The position numbers and the translations under genes were made by a program. This document shows positions 1-8,384 of a stretch of 64,000 bases of DNA, piece by piece. Within the stretch, counting starts at the first letter, position 1; each line of letters begins with the position of its first letter. The notes under the pieces are model-generated. The model ran no database searches. It saw only the letters and a program-made list of their open reading frames with translations, and was not told the origin of the DNA. Source of the stretch: Mesobacterium pallidum (GTDB lineage Bacteria > Pseudomonadota > Alphaproteobacteria > Rhodobacterales > Rhodobacteraceae); NCBI RefSeq assembly GCF_019966535.1, contig NZ_JAIMID010000011.1, positions 1 through 64,000 of the forward strand, given 5' to 3'.

Positions 1-158
<158 letters not shown>

Positions 159-189
159 TAACCCTGTGTGCCAGGGGCACGCAACGGGA

Positions 190-1401
190 TCACTCGACGC
201 GTTCCACCGTCCCGCGCGCCCCAAGGCCCATCTGCATCAGCATCTTCCGCACGGCCGGCAGGGCATAAAGCGAGCTCACCCCGGCGGCCCGCGCATCGCG
301 CAAGAGCGGCGTGCTCAGCATCGAGGTCCGGTTCAGCGCCGTGATCCCCGCGACCCGCACGCGGATGTCGCCGATCCGTGCGCGGTGATAGGCGCCCAGC
401 ATCTGCGCGTCCCCCAGCCCCTCGGGCCGCGCCACGGCCAGGTCCAGCAGCGCGCCGATATCCTTCAGCGACATGTTCAGCCCCTGCGCGCCGATGGGCG
501 GGACAACGTGCGCCGTCTCGGCCACCAGCGCGACCCGCTCACCGTCGAGCCGCTCCGCCTCCTGCGCGATGATCGGCCAGATCGTCCGGCGCGAGGCCAG
601 CTTCAGCGGGCCAAACAGGTGACAGGACCGCTCGGACATGGCCGCCTCGAAGGCCTTGTCCCCCAGGGCCATCAGCTCCAGCGCCTTCGGCCCTTCCTCC
701 ATCCAGACCACCGCCGAGGAAGGCATGCCCTGCCAATCGGGCAGCGGCACCAGCGTGAACGGCCCCCCGGTTCGGTGGATCTCGGTCGAGACATTCATGT
801 GCGGGATCGGGTGCGTCACGGCAAAGGCCAGCGCCTTCTGACCGAACCGGGTGGTGCGCACGCCGATCCCCGCCGCCGCGCGCATCGGGCTGGCGCGCCC
901 GTCGGCGGCCACCACCAGCCGCGCTGTCGCCCGGCTGCCGTCACTGAACGTGACCTTCGCCCCGGCCGTGCGGGTGAACAGGCCCGCCGTCCCGGTTCCC
1001 GGTCGGAACGCGACAGTCGGCAATTCGGCCAGCCGCGCGGCCATCTCGCGCCGGAGCAGCCAGTTGGGCAGGTTCCAGCCAAAGGGCAGATCGCCGATGT
1101 CGCTCGATTCGAAATCGCGGATGACGCGCGGCTCGGGCTCGGGGCCCCCGGCATCAACGATCCGCATGACGGTCAGCGGCGCCGCATATTCCGCCAACCG
1201 ATCCCAAAGCCCCGCTCTGTCCAGCAGCGCGCGGGCCGGCTGCAAAAACGCCGTGGTCCGCATGTCGGAGCCCTCGGCCTCCCGCTCGGTCACCGGCGGG
1301 GCCGGGTCGACGCAGAGCACCGAGAACCCGGCCGAGCCGAAGGCGGCCGCCGCGGTCAGCCCCGCGATCCCGCCGCCCGAGACGATGACGTCGTACTGCA
1401 T
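190..1401 (-). CDS. UbiH/UbiF/COQ6-family FAD-dependent hydroxylase
   Basis: This is a flavoprotein monooxygenase of the family that hydroxylates the aromatic ring during ubiquinone synthesis, probably acting at the inner membrane. The N-terminus has the Rossmann FAD motif GGGIAGLTAAAAFGSAGF. The second FAD region is near residue 170 (VVAADGRASPMR), and the family's GDAAH-type segment appears late as AETAHVVPPIGAQGLN. The start at 1401 is chosen because AAGGAG lies seven bases upstream; a longer reading from 1425 has no such site. The length of 403 residues is normal for the family. Which ring position it hydroxylates (UbiH, UbiF or UbiL type) cannot be told from sequence alone. Confidence 0.85.
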   Translation of the reverse strand: MQYDVIVSGGGIAGLTAAAAFGSAGFSVLCVDPAPPVTEREAEGSDMRTTAFLQPARALLDRAGLWDRLAEYAAPLTVMRIVDAGGPEPEPRVIRDFESSDIGDLPFGWNLPNWLLRREMAARLAELPTVAFRPGTGTAGLFTRTAGAKVTFSDGSRATARLVVAADGRASPMRAAAGIGVRTTRFGQKALAFAVTHPIPHMNVSTEIHRTGGPFTLVPLPDWQGMPSSAVVWMEEGPKALELMALGDKAFEAAMSERSCHLFGPLKLASRRTIWPIIAQEAERLDGERVALVAETAHVVPPIGAQGLNMSLKDIGALLDLAVARPEGLGDAQMLGAYHRARIGDIRVRVAGITALNRTSMLSTPLLRDARAAGVSSLYALPAVRKMLMQMGLGARGTVERVE

Positions 1402-1457
1402 GGTCACTCTCCTTTGCGCCAGCATCTAGGGCGTGGCGCGGGAAATGACCATGCGGC

Positions 1458-1697
1458 CTACTTGCCCACGGTGATCAGCATCAGCACGACGAACATCAGC
1501 GGCGTCGCCGTCACCCCGACCATGGTCAGCGCCACCAGCCCCCAGGTCTTGACCGCCAGCACCAGCAGGGTCAGCAGGATGACGAGGAAATAGTAGATGT
1601 TGCCGTGGAAATCCCGGGCGAGGTCGCGGGCGAACCAGCCCAGCACGGGAATGCGGTAAACCAGGCCCGAGGGGCGCTGCGTGTCGATGATGGCCAT
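1458..1697 (-). CDS. small conserved inner-membrane protein
   Basis: The product has 79 residues and two predicted membrane segments, about residues 33-53 and 55-77. A short soluble N-terminus contains RIPVLGWFARDLARDFHG. I do not recognise a named family. A GGAA stretch lies about eight bases before the ATG. It is codirectional with the hydroxylase downstream (56-base gap), so the two may be cotranscribed. Function is unknown. Confidence 0.65.
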   Translation of the reverse strand: MAIIDTQRPSGLVYRIPVLGWFARDLARDFHGNIYYFLVILLTLLVLAVKTWGLVALTMVGVTATPLMFVVLMLITVGK

Positions 1698-1723
1698 GTC
1701 GCGGTTCCTTGAAGGTACACGCG

Positions 1724-1752
1724 TGATATGTGTTTCAGCCCGTTGCGATCAA
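1724..1752 (-). promoter_or_regulatory. possible sigma-70 promoter of the small membrane protein gene
   Basis: Read on the minus strand, TTGATC is followed after 17 bases by ATATCA, about 27 bases before the start codon at 1697. The match is moderate and the assignment is inferred. Confidence 0.35.
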
Positions 1753-1772
1753 AGCGACATTCTGCCCCGCGA

Positions 1773-2420
1773 CTAATCGACGATGCGACCCAGAAACGCG
1801 GCAAGGTCGTCGGTGTGATGGTGGATGTGATCCGCCTCATGCGCCGCCTCGGCCACGTGCACGGTGCGCATCCCCATTGCATGCGGCACCTCGAGGTTGC
1901 GTGGATCGTCCTCGAACATCGCCGCCGTCTCTGGGTCCAGCCGGTCCTGTGCGAAGATGGATTCAAAGGCGGCGCGTTCCGGCTTGGGCAGGAAATCCGC
2001 GTGTTCGACGCCATAGACGGCGTCAAAAAGCCCGGAAAGCCCCCGCGCCTCGATCACCCGCTCGGCATAGGGGCCGCAGCCGTTGGTGTAGACGATGCGT
2101 CGTCCGGGCAGGGCGCCGATCCTGGCGGCCAGCTTCGCGTCGGGCGACAGCACCGAAAAGTCGATCTCATGCACCTCGGTCAGGTAGGGCCCGGGGTCCA
2201 CGCCATGCACCCGCATCAGCCCCGCCAGCGTGGTGCCGTAGTCGCGCCAGTATTCGCGGCGCAGCGCATCGGCCTGCGGCTGGTCCACCCCCAACGCATC
2301 CATGACGAACCGGGTCATCCTGACCTCGATCTGGTCAAAGAGGCGCACGGCAGGCGGGTAAAGCGTGTTGTCGAGGTCGAACACCCAGGTGGACACGTGC
2401 GCAAAGCTCTCCTTGGGCAT
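1773..2420 (-). CDS. HAD-superfamily hydrolase, pyrimidine 5'-nucleotidase-like
   Basis: A soluble phosphatase of the haloacid dehalogenase superfamily. Motif I is FDLDNTLYPP near residue 14, with the nucleophile and acid/base aspartates. Motif II is VYTNGCG near residue 110, a lysine sits in FLPKPE, and motif IV is FEDDPRNL near residue 170. The DNTLYP form is typical of the pyrimidine 5'-nucleotidase (Phm8/SDT1-like) subgroup, so a nucleotide or sugar phosphate substrate is likely but unproven. The start at 2420 has AAGGA seven bases upstream; an in-frame start at 2525 would overlap the divergent regulator. The length is 215 residues. The histidine-rich EADHIHHHTDD segment near the C-terminus is unusual but may be neutral. 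Confidence 0.8.
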   Translation of the reverse strand: MPKESFAHVSTWVFDLDNTLYPPAVRLFDQIEVRMTRFVMDALGVDQPQADALRREYWRDYGTTLAGLMRVHGVDPGPYLTEVHEIDFSVLSPDAKLAARIGALPGRRIVYTNGCGPYAERVIEARGLSGLFDAVYGVEHADFLPKPERAAFESIFAQDRLDPETAAMFEDDPRNLEVPHAMGMRTVHVAEAAHEADHIHHHTDDLAAFLGRIVD

Positions 2421-2512
2421 GGCGGATCCTTCCGGCCTGCGGCCATTGTGACGGTTGATCGGGGCGGGTGCATCTGCCTTACTACGCCGAACCGCAGACA
2501 GGAAACACCCCC

Positions 2513-3166
2513 ATGGCCAGTTCACGACCCGCGCAGACGGATGCCTATTCGCTGATCCTCGATGCGATCGACGTCGGCGTCTACGTGCCCGGCGACCGGC
2601 TGGTCGAAAGCGAGCTGGCCGAGCGGTTCGGCGTCTCGCGCACGCCGATCCGCGAGGCGCTGCAGCGGCTCGAGACGCAGTCGCTGCTGACCCGCGACGG
2701 GCGGTCGCTGATCGTTGCCTCGCTGGACCATAACCAGCTGAGCGAATTGTATGTCGTGCGGGCCGAGCTCGAGGGCCTTGCCGCCCGTCTCGCCGCCCGC
2801 CACGCGACCGAGGAAGAGGTTCGCGTGATGGAGGAGATGGTCGAGGAGGACATGTCCCTGATCGGCCAGCCCACCGCGCTCAGCCGCGCCAACCGGCGGT
2901 TTCACAAGCAGATTCACTTGGCCTCGCACAACCGGTTCCTGGTGCAGCAGCTGGACCTGGTGCACCGGTCGATGGCGCTGATGGCGACCACGTCACTGGC
3001 GGCCGAGGGGCGGGGCGAAAAGGCCCTGGCCGAGCATCGCGCCATCGTCGAGGCGATCCGCGCGCGCGACGGGGATGCCGCCTACAAGGCGCTGCGCGAC
3101 CATATCTCGGTCGCCTTCATGACCCGCCTCAAGCTCGATTCGGCCGATCCGGAACGGTCGGCCTGA
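2513..3166 (+). CDS. GntR-family transcriptional regulator (FadR subgroup)
   Basis: The N-terminal winged helix-turn-helix spans about residues 10-75 and includes ERFGVSRTPIREALQRLE, the classic GntR recognition helix. The C-terminal all-helical FCD ligand-binding domain (residues 80-210) contains the expected histidines and acidic residues (FHKQIHLASHN, EHRAIVEAI). This subgroup usually binds organic acids and represses its neighbours. It is divergent from the HAD hydrolase with a 92-base gap, so self-regulation and control of that gene are plausible. AGGAAA precedes the ATG at 2513 and is preferred over an upstream in-frame ATG at 2468. Confidence 0.85.
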   Translation: MASSRPAQTDAYSLILDAIDVGVYVPGDRLVESELAERFGVSRTPIREALQRLETQSLLTRDGRSLIVASLDHNQLSELYVVRAELEGLAARLAARHATEEEVRVMEEMVEEDMSLIGQPTALSRANRRFHKQIHLASHNRFLVQQLDLVHRSMALMATTSLAAEGRGEKALAEHRAIVEAIRARDGDAAYKALRDHISVAFMTRLKLDSADPERSA

Positions 3167-3171
3167 CCGCC

Positions 3172-3196
3172 AAGCGGTCCCGCGAGGGGGCCGCTT
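3172..3196 (+). terminator. hairpin after the GntR gene, at the left edge of the IS
   Basis: AAGCGGTCCC and the opposing GGGGGCCGCTT can form a stem closed by a GCGA loop, starting five bases after the regulator's stop. No T run follows; the sequence passes into the probable left end of the IS110 element. The IS may have separated the hairpin from its T tract. Confidence 0.5.
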
Positions 3197-3232
3197 GAGA
3201 GCCTTCTGTATCTCGGCTTTGCTATTTTGTCG

Positions 3233-3325
3233 CCGTCACCAACCTCGGCCAAGGAAGGTGACGGGACGGTGTTTGGCGTCTGAGCCTTGTGGCCTGACCA
3301 CGTCTGCTAGCGAGCCAGCACCGTC
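3233..3325 (+). ncRNA. structured IS110 leader, candidate bridge RNA
   Basis: Two adjacent hairpins can be drawn upstream of the transposase. CCGTCACC (3233-3240) pairs with GGTGACGG (3257-3264). Immediately after, GACGGTG (3265-3271) pairs with CACCGTC (3319-3325), and the stem continues inward through TGGC and GCCA around a large internal loop. IS110-group elements are known to encode a bridge RNA in this left-end region that pairs with target and donor DNA. The structure is seen by eye; the bridge-RNA role is inferred from the family. Confidence 0.5.
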
Positions 3326-3390
3326 TCTCTTTCATCATCTCGAACAGTTGGATGCGGCCGACAAGGACCGCGAAGCAGAAGGAAGAGAGC

Positions 3391-4350
3391 ATGAACTCAG
3401 TATCATCTGAACAGGTCATCGGAATAGGCGTCTCGCGCGACTGGCTGGACATCTATTGCCTGCCCGATGGGAAGCGCCTTCGGTTGCCGAACGCGCCAGA
3501 TGGCCATGCCCAGGGGGCGTCCCTCGCGCGACGGCGCGGTGCCCTGGTCTGCTTCGAAGCCACCGGCGGACAGGAGTGGCGGCTATGGGCTGAGCTCGAT
3601 GCGGCGCAGATCGCCACACGTCAATTGCCGCCCGCACAGGTCAAGGCCTTTGCCGCCAGCCGTGGCACACGGGCCAAGACGGACCGAATCGATGCGGAAC
3701 TCATTGCCCGCTTCATGGTGTTCCGCCCCGAGGCAGGACGTAGCCATCCGGCCGGAAAATTGCGCGTGCTCAGGGCCTTGACATCGAAGCGAGGGCAACT
3801 CGTCGAGATGCGCAAGCGGCTAATCGCCCAGATCAAGGCACACGAAAAACTCGCAACCGCTGGAATGTTCAAAGACATGGACGTGGAGTTGAAGGCTTTG
3901 CTCGATGCCAGGATCTCACAGTTGGAAGAACGGATCGAGCAAGCCGTCGCGGCAGACGAAACACTGGTCGAAACCGCACGCATCCTGCGTTCTATTCCCA
4001 GTGTCGGCCCCGTTACCAGCACTATGCTGATCGCCGAAATGCCCGAGCTCGGGGCCATCTCCGGAGAACAGGCTGCCGCCCTGACCGGGCTCGCTCCAAT
4101 AGCGCACGACAGCGGCGCCCTGCGCGGAAAGCGGACCATCGCCGGAGGACGGCGCGCTCTGCGGCATGTCCTCTTCCAGGCGGCGCTCGTCGCCGCACAT
4201 CACAACCCCATACTGAAGGCATTCGCACAGCGATTGCGCGACGCAGGAAAACCGCACAAGGTCATCATCACCGCGGTCGCCCGGAAGCTCGTCACCATCG
4301 CGAACGCCCTATGCAGAAACCGAAAAATATGGGGCCCTCAAGGCGCATAA
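3391..4350 (+). CDS. IS110-family transposase (DEDD plus Transposase_20 domain)
   Basis: This is an RNA-guided-type recombinase. The N-terminal DEDD domain shows its acidic residues in GVSRDWLD, CFEATGG and KTDRIDAELIARF. A coiled linker follows at about residues 140-190. The C-terminal Transposase_20 domain contains IPSVGPVTSTMLIAEMPELG and a serine in AHDSGALRGKRTIAGGR that fits the family's catalytic serine. The length of 319 residues is full for the family and no frameshift is visible, so it may be active. GAAGGAAG precedes the ATG at 3391. It is codirectional with the upstream regulator but separated from it by the leader RNA. Confidence 0.92.
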   Translation: MNSVSSEQVIGIGVSRDWLDIYCLPDGKRLRLPNAPDGHAQGASLARRRGALVCFEATGGQEWRLWAELDAAQIATRQLPPAQVKAFAASRGTRAKTDRIDAELIARFMVFRPEAGRSHPAGKLRVLRALTSKRGQLVEMRKRLIAQIKAHEKLATAGMFKDMDVELKALLDARISQLEERIEQAVAADETLVETARILRSIPSVGPVTSTMLIAEMPELGAISGEQAAALTGLAPIAHDSGALRGKRTIAGGRRALRHVLFQAALVAAHHNPILKAFAQRLRDAGKPHKVIITAVARKLVTIANALCRNRKIWGPQGA

Positions 4351-4362
4351 CAGATACAGTTG

Positions 4363-6252
4363 CTAGTCCTTCCCCGGCTCGGCGGGACTGTGGCCGTGGC
4401 TGGTCTTGTCCCACCAGAACGGACTTCGGATCAGCTCGTAAAGCGCCTTGTAGGCGGCCAGCGTGCCGAAGGGGAAGTAGAACAACAGCGTCGGCACCCA
4501 GCGGCCGAGCTTCTTGTGCTTGGTGTTGGCGACGGCCACGGCGGCGATGGTCAGGTCCATGATCGTCGCCAGCAGGAACAGCACCGCGAGGCCCAGCGTC
4601 ACTGTCTCGCCCAGCACCGGCACCGCCGGGTGGAGCAGGCCGAAGGCGACGATCCAGAAGGACCAGAGCAGCGGCGCCACGAGGAATTGCACCAGCGAGG
4701 CGGCAAAGAACACCTGGAAGCCAAGGAAGCGCCAGGGCCCCAGTTCGCGCCAAAGGGCTCCGGGCCGGCGCATGTGGACGAGGTAGGTCACCATGTAGCC
4801 CTTGAGCCAGCGCGAGCGTTGCCGCACCCAGGGCCAGAGCCGGTTGTTCGCCTCTTCGCGCGTCACGGTCGGCACCATTTCCGTGACATAGCCGCGGCGG
4901 GCCAGGCGCATGCCAAGGTCCGCGTCCTCGGTCACGTTATGGGCGTCCCAGCCGCAGACCTCCATGATCGCGGCGCGGCGGAAGAACACGGTGGTGCCGC
5001 CCAGCGGGATCGCGAAACCGAGCCGGCAGAGACCGGGCAGCATCATGCGGAACCAGCTCGCGTATTCCATGGTGAAACAGCGCGCCAGCCAGTTCGAGCC
5101 GGGGTTGTAGTAGTCGAGGATGCCCTGCAGGCAGGCGACGTGTTCGGGCCGGGTGCGGAACGCCTCGACGATGCGTTCGACCTGGTCGGGGGCGGGCGAA
5201 TCCTCGGCGTCGTAGATGCCCACGATCTCGCCGGTGCAGAAGCCCAGCGCGTAGTTCAGCGCGCGCGGCTTGGTCTTGACGGGGCCATCCGGCACCTCGA
5301 CCACGCGGAACCAGGGGGGCAGCGCGGCGCCCTCCAGCGCGCGGCGGGTGGCGGTGTCGGTTTCCTCGAGCACCAGCACGATCTCGAGCAGCGGTTTGGG
5401 GTAGGTCAGGCGCGACAGGCGCCCGACCAGCAGCTTGGCGACGTTCTCCTCCTTGAAAAGCGGCACCATGATCGACACGCGCGGCAGCGGATCGCCCCGG
5501 GGCGGCGCCTTAAGTGGGAGCGCCTCTGGCACCCTGCGCCGGCCGCGCAGCATGGCGGTCAGCACCGCGACCTTGAGCCCCAGCGTCATCACCAGCGTCG
5601 CCGCACCCCAAAGTGCCAGCAGCGCGAAGGCGTGGTTCGGGACGGCCAGCACGGCCACGGCCAGGACGATGCAGGCGACCAGCGTGATCCGCGTCGCGCG
5701 CCCCCCCGAATCGAGGAATTCACGGCAGGAATCGGGCTCGGGCACCCAGGTCTCGGCCGAGCGGATCAGCGTTTCGCGGTGCCGGGCGGCGAGGAAATCG
5801 TGAATCTCGCGTTCGCTCGCCAGGGCCATGGTGAGGCGGCCGGGCAGGGCGGGGGCCTCGGCCATCAGCCGCTCGAACGCCTCGGGGCGCGAGGTGGCCA
5901 GCACCAGCATGTCGCCGATCGTGCCCCAGGGCACGATGGCGTTGTCGCGGCAGAAGGTGACGGGCAGAAGGTCCGACACCGACGGATCGGGCGGGTCGTC
6001 GTTGAGGCTGAGCCGCATGGCGCCCCATTGCAGCGCCTGGGCGCTCAGCACCTCGTCCTCGGTCGCGAATCCCTCGGCGATGCAGACGCGGGACATCGGC
6101 GCGCGGCAGGTGCCGTGGATCGCCAGGGCGCGCAGCAGGTCGCCCGAGGTCATCACGCCCATGTCCAGAAGGATCTGTCCCAGCGGTTGGTTCAGGTGAC
6201 GAGACGAGGCAGCGGAAACCGAGTCGCGATACGCGACACGCAGATTGGTCAT
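4363..6252 (-). CDS. membrane family 2 glycosyltransferase with N-terminal MshEN-like domain
   Basis: The 629-residue protein begins with a region like the GspE/MshE N-terminal domain (about residues 20-150, QPLGQILLDMGVMTSGDLL), a fold that can bind cyclic di-GMP. Two membrane segments follow at about 188-230. The processive GT2 domain has YDAEDSP, TEDADLG and QRSRWLKG, the D, D and QxxRW signatures seen in cellulose synthases. Several C-terminal membrane segments then follow. It probably makes or exports a surface polysaccharide. NfrB-type proteins combine the same two domains in the opposite order. The first arginine usual in the MshEN motif is replaced by glutamine, so nucleotide binding is uncertain. 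The gene ends 13 bases from the convergent IS transposase. Confidence 0.85.
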   Translation of the reverse strand: MTNLRVAYRDSVSAASSRHLNQPLGQILLDMGVMTSGDLLRALAIHGTCRAPMSRVCIAEGFATEDEVLSAQALQWGAMRLSLNDDPPDPSVSDLLPVTFCRDNAIVPWGTIGDMLVLATSRPEAFERLMAEAPALPGRLTMALASEREIHDFLAARHRETLIRSAETWVPEPDSCREFLDSGGRATRITLVACIVLAVAVLAVPNHAFALLALWGAATLVMTLGLKVAVLTAMLRGRRRVPEALPLKAPPRGDPLPRVSIMVPLFKEENVAKLLVGRLSRLTYPKPLLEIVLVLEETDTATRRALEGAALPPWFRVVEVPDGPVKTKPRALNYALGFCTGEIVGIYDAEDSPAPDQVERIVEAFRTRPEHVACLQGILDYYNPGSNWLARCFTMEYASWFRMMLPGLCRLGFAIPLGGTTVFFRRAAIMEVCGWDAHNVTEDADLGMRLARRGYVTEMVPTVTREEANNRLWPWVRQRSRWLKGYMVTYLVHMRRPGALWRELGPWRFLGFQVFFAASLVQFLVAPLLWSFWIVAFGLLHPAVPVLGETVTLGLAVLFLLATIMDLTIAAVAVANTKHKKLGRWVPTLLFYFPFGTLAAYKALYELIRSPFWWDKTSHGHSPAEPGKD

Positions 6253-6305
6253 GAAAACACCAGGGGCAGGGCAGCAGATCCTTCCCCATATGTGGTGAGC
6301 AATGA

Positions 6306-6320
6306 TTAACGCGCAGTTAA
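6306..6320. promoter_or_regulatory. CtrA-type box (TTAA-N7-TTAA)
   Basis: TTAA at 6306-6309 and TTAA at 6317-6320 are separated by exactly seven bases, the full consensus for the alphaproteobacterial cell-cycle regulator CtrA. The site is 54 bases upstream of the glycosyltransferase start. Confidence 0.65.
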
Positions 6321-6378
6321 GGAATTGGGAAATATTGGGGCGTTTACAGACATTTCGCGCGAATTTTGCCTGCTGGTG

Positions 6379-6393
6379 TTAACCATCTGTTAA
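6379..6393. promoter_or_regulatory. second CtrA-type box (TTAA-N7-TTAA)
   Basis: TTAA at 6379-6382 and TTAA at 6390-6393 again have seven bases between them. It lies 73 bases from the first box, in the same region between the end of carA and the start of the glycosyltransferase. Confidence 0.65.
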
Positions 6394-6451
6394 CCATTCC
6401 TGACCCCGCTGCAGGGTGACGCTACGGCAGGGTAGGGTGGTTCGGCCCGGC

Positions 6452-7597
6452 TCAGGCGCGGGCGGCCATGGCGGCGGCGAAGCGTTCGAACAGGTAGTAG
6501 CTGTCCATCGGGCCGGGGCTTGCCTCGGGGTGGTACTGCACCGAGTAGACCGGGCGGCCCTTCATGGCGATGCCGCAGTTCGACCCGTCGAACAGCGACA
6601 CATGGGTTTCCTTGACGCCCTCGGGCAGGGTCTGGCTGTCGACCGTGAAGCCGTGGTTCATCGACGTGATCTCGACCTTGCCGGTCTCGAGGTCCTTGAC
6701 CGGGTGGTTGGCGCCGTGGTGGCCATGGCTCATCTTGATGGTCCGGGCGCCCAGTGCCAGCGCCAGCATCTGGTGGCCGAGGCAGATGCCGAAGACCGGC
6801 AGCTGCGTTTCCGACAGCACCTTCTGGATCATCGGCACGGCATAGGCGCCGGTCGCGGCCGGATCACCCGGGCCGTTCGACAGGAAGACGCCGTCGGGCT
6901 GATGGGCCAGTACTTCGTCGGCGGTCGCCGTCGCGGGCAGGACGGTCACGTCGCAGCCGGCAGAGGCAAGGCAGCGCAGGATGTTGCGCTTGGCGCCGAA
7001 ATCCAGCGCCACGACCTTGTGCCTGGCCTCGGTCTGGCGGGAATAGCCCGCAGGCCAGGCCCAGCGCATCTCGTCCCAGCGGTAGCTTTGCGCGCAGGTG
7101 ACATCCAGCGCCAGGTCCAGCCCCTCGAGCCCCGGGAAGGCCCGGGCCGAGGCGATCAGCGCGTCGGTGTCGAAATTGCCCTCGGGGTCATGGGCCAGCG
7201 CCGCATGGGGCGCGCCCTGCAACCGGATCGCCCGGGTCAGGCGCCGCGTGTCGATCCCGCCGATGGCGATGCGGCCGCGCTTGGCCAGCCACTCCGACAG
7301 GTTCTCGGTCGCGCGCCAGTTCGACGGCTCGGTCGGGTCCCACTTGACCACCATGCCCTCGGCCACCGGATCGTTCGTCTCGTCATCCTCTGGGTTGACG
7401 CCGACATTGCCGATATGCGGGAAGGTGAAGGTGACGATCTGCCCGGCATAGGACGGGTCGGTCATGATCTCCTGGTAGCCGGTCATGGCGGTGTTGAAGC
7501 ACAGCTCGGCGCGGGTCTGGCCCGTGGCCCCGAAACCGCGCCCGTAAAAGACGGTTCCATCGGCAAGCGCAAGACAGGCAGTGGGGCGATCGGCCAT
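6452..7597 (-). CDS. carA: carbamoyl-phosphate synthase, small (glutaminase) subunit
   Basis: CarA supplies ammonia from glutamine to CarB for carbamoyl phosphate, the precursor of arginine and pyrimidines. The N-terminal CPSase_sm_chain domain covers about residues 1-150. The C-terminal class I glutamine amidotransferase carries the nucleophile cysteine in FGICLGHQM and the histidine/glutamate pair in VQYHPEASPGP. The length of 381 residues is normal. carB is not in the window. The gene is divergent from yqeY with a 196-base gap. Confidence 0.97.
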   Translation of the reverse strand: MADRPTACLALADGTVFYGRGFGATGQTRAELCFNTAMTGYQEIMTDPSYAGQIVTFTFPHIGNVGVNPEDDETNDPVAEGMVVKWDPTEPSNWRATENLSEWLAKRGRIAIGGIDTRRLTRAIRLQGAPHAALAHDPEGNFDTDALIASARAFPGLEGLDLALDVTCAQSYRWDEMRWAWPAGYSRQTEARHKVVALDFGAKRNILRCLASAGCDVTVLPATATADEVLAHQPDGVFLSNGPGDPAATGAYAVPMIQKVLSETQLPVFGICLGHQMLALALGARTIKMSHGHHGANHPVKDLETGKVEITSMNHGFTVDSQTLPEGVKETHVSLFDGSNCGIAMKGRPVYSVQYHPEASPGPMDSYYLFERFAAAMAARA

Positions 7598-7793
7598 GGC
7601 AGCATCCTCCGTCGGGTCAAATCTTGGGCGTCGTAAAGGCGCCGGCGGGCGCGGTCAAGCCGGAGCGGGGCTTAATGCGGCGCGGCAACACCCCGGCGGC
7701 CGGCTTTGCCGCCCCGCAGCATGGGTTCTTGTCAGGTTGGGCCGTTTTGAGTAAAACGCAAGGCTTCACGGACCATGGGGATGGGACAGACAT

Positions 7794-8255
7794 ATGGAAT
7801 TGCGCGACCGCGTGACCACGGCCCTCAAGCAGGCCATGAAGGACAAGGACGCGGCACGACTGTCGACCTTGCGCCTGATCAACGCCGCCATCAAGGATCG
7901 CGACATCGCGGCCCGCGGCGATGGCAACGACGAGGGCGTGGGCGAAGGCGAGGTGCTGCAGATCCTCGGCAAGATGGTCAAGCAGCGCCAGGAAAGCGCC
8001 AGCACCTACGAAGAGGCCGGCCGGCTCGACCTTGCCGAAAGCGAGCGCTCGGAAATCGAGGTGATCGAGGAGTTCCTGCCGCGCCAGCTGTCCGAGGCCG
8101 AGGTGGACAAGGCCGTCTCCCACGCCATTGAGGAGGTCGGCGCCAGCTCGATCCGCGACATGGGCCGGGTGATGGGCGTGCTCAAGGGCAAGTACACCGG
8201 GCAGATGGATTTCGGCGCGGTGGGGCCGCGGGTCAAGGACCGGCTCAGCGCCTGA
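7794..8255 (+). CDS. GatB/YqeY domain protein
   Basis: This 153-residue protein is almost entirely a YqeY domain, related to the tRNA-binding tail of GatB. Features include an N-terminal RDRVTTALKQAMKDKD and a C-terminal IRDMGRVMGVLKGKYTGQMDFG typical of the family. It may bind tRNA or assist amidotransferase-linked charging, but its exact job is unsettled. It lies between divergent carA and codirectional purA and ends with its own terminator. Confidence 0.88.
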   Translation: MELRDRVTTALKQAMKDKDAARLSTLRLINAAIKDRDIAARGDGNDEGVGEGEVLQILGKMVKQRQESASTYEEAGRLDLAESERSEIEVIEEFLPRQLSEAEVDKAVSHAIEEVGASSIRDMGRVMGVLKGKYTGQMDFGAVGPRVKDRLSA

Positions 8256-8263
8256 TCGGGACC

Positions 8264-8287
8264 ACGGGGGCTGCGGCCCCCGTTTTC
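8264..8287 (+). terminator. rho-independent terminator of yqeY
   Basis: ACGGGGGC and GCCCCCGT pair around a TGCG loop and are followed by TTTT, nine bases beyond the yqeY stop. Confidence 0.85.
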
Positions 8288-8384
8288 ATGTACGGGGCGC
8301 GGCAATTTCGCTGTTTCGCTCTGGGCCGCCCGGGGCTATACCCGCGCCCGTTTGGAACGCATCAATCGACGGGGAGTCGAGCAA

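Larger units (their letters stand above)
3197..4362 (+). mobile_element. IS110-family insertion sequence (limits approximate)
   Basis: The element has one intact transposase gene, about 190 bases of non-coding sequence on the left and almost none on the right. That layout matches the IS110 group, not the IS1111 group. IS110 elements lack clear terminal inverted repeats and make no long target duplication, so I cannot fix the ends. The left limit is set after the regulator's hairpin and the right limit before the stop of the convergent glycosyltransferase. The IS therefore sits in the junction between two convergent genes and appears to disrupt neither. Confidence 0.7.
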
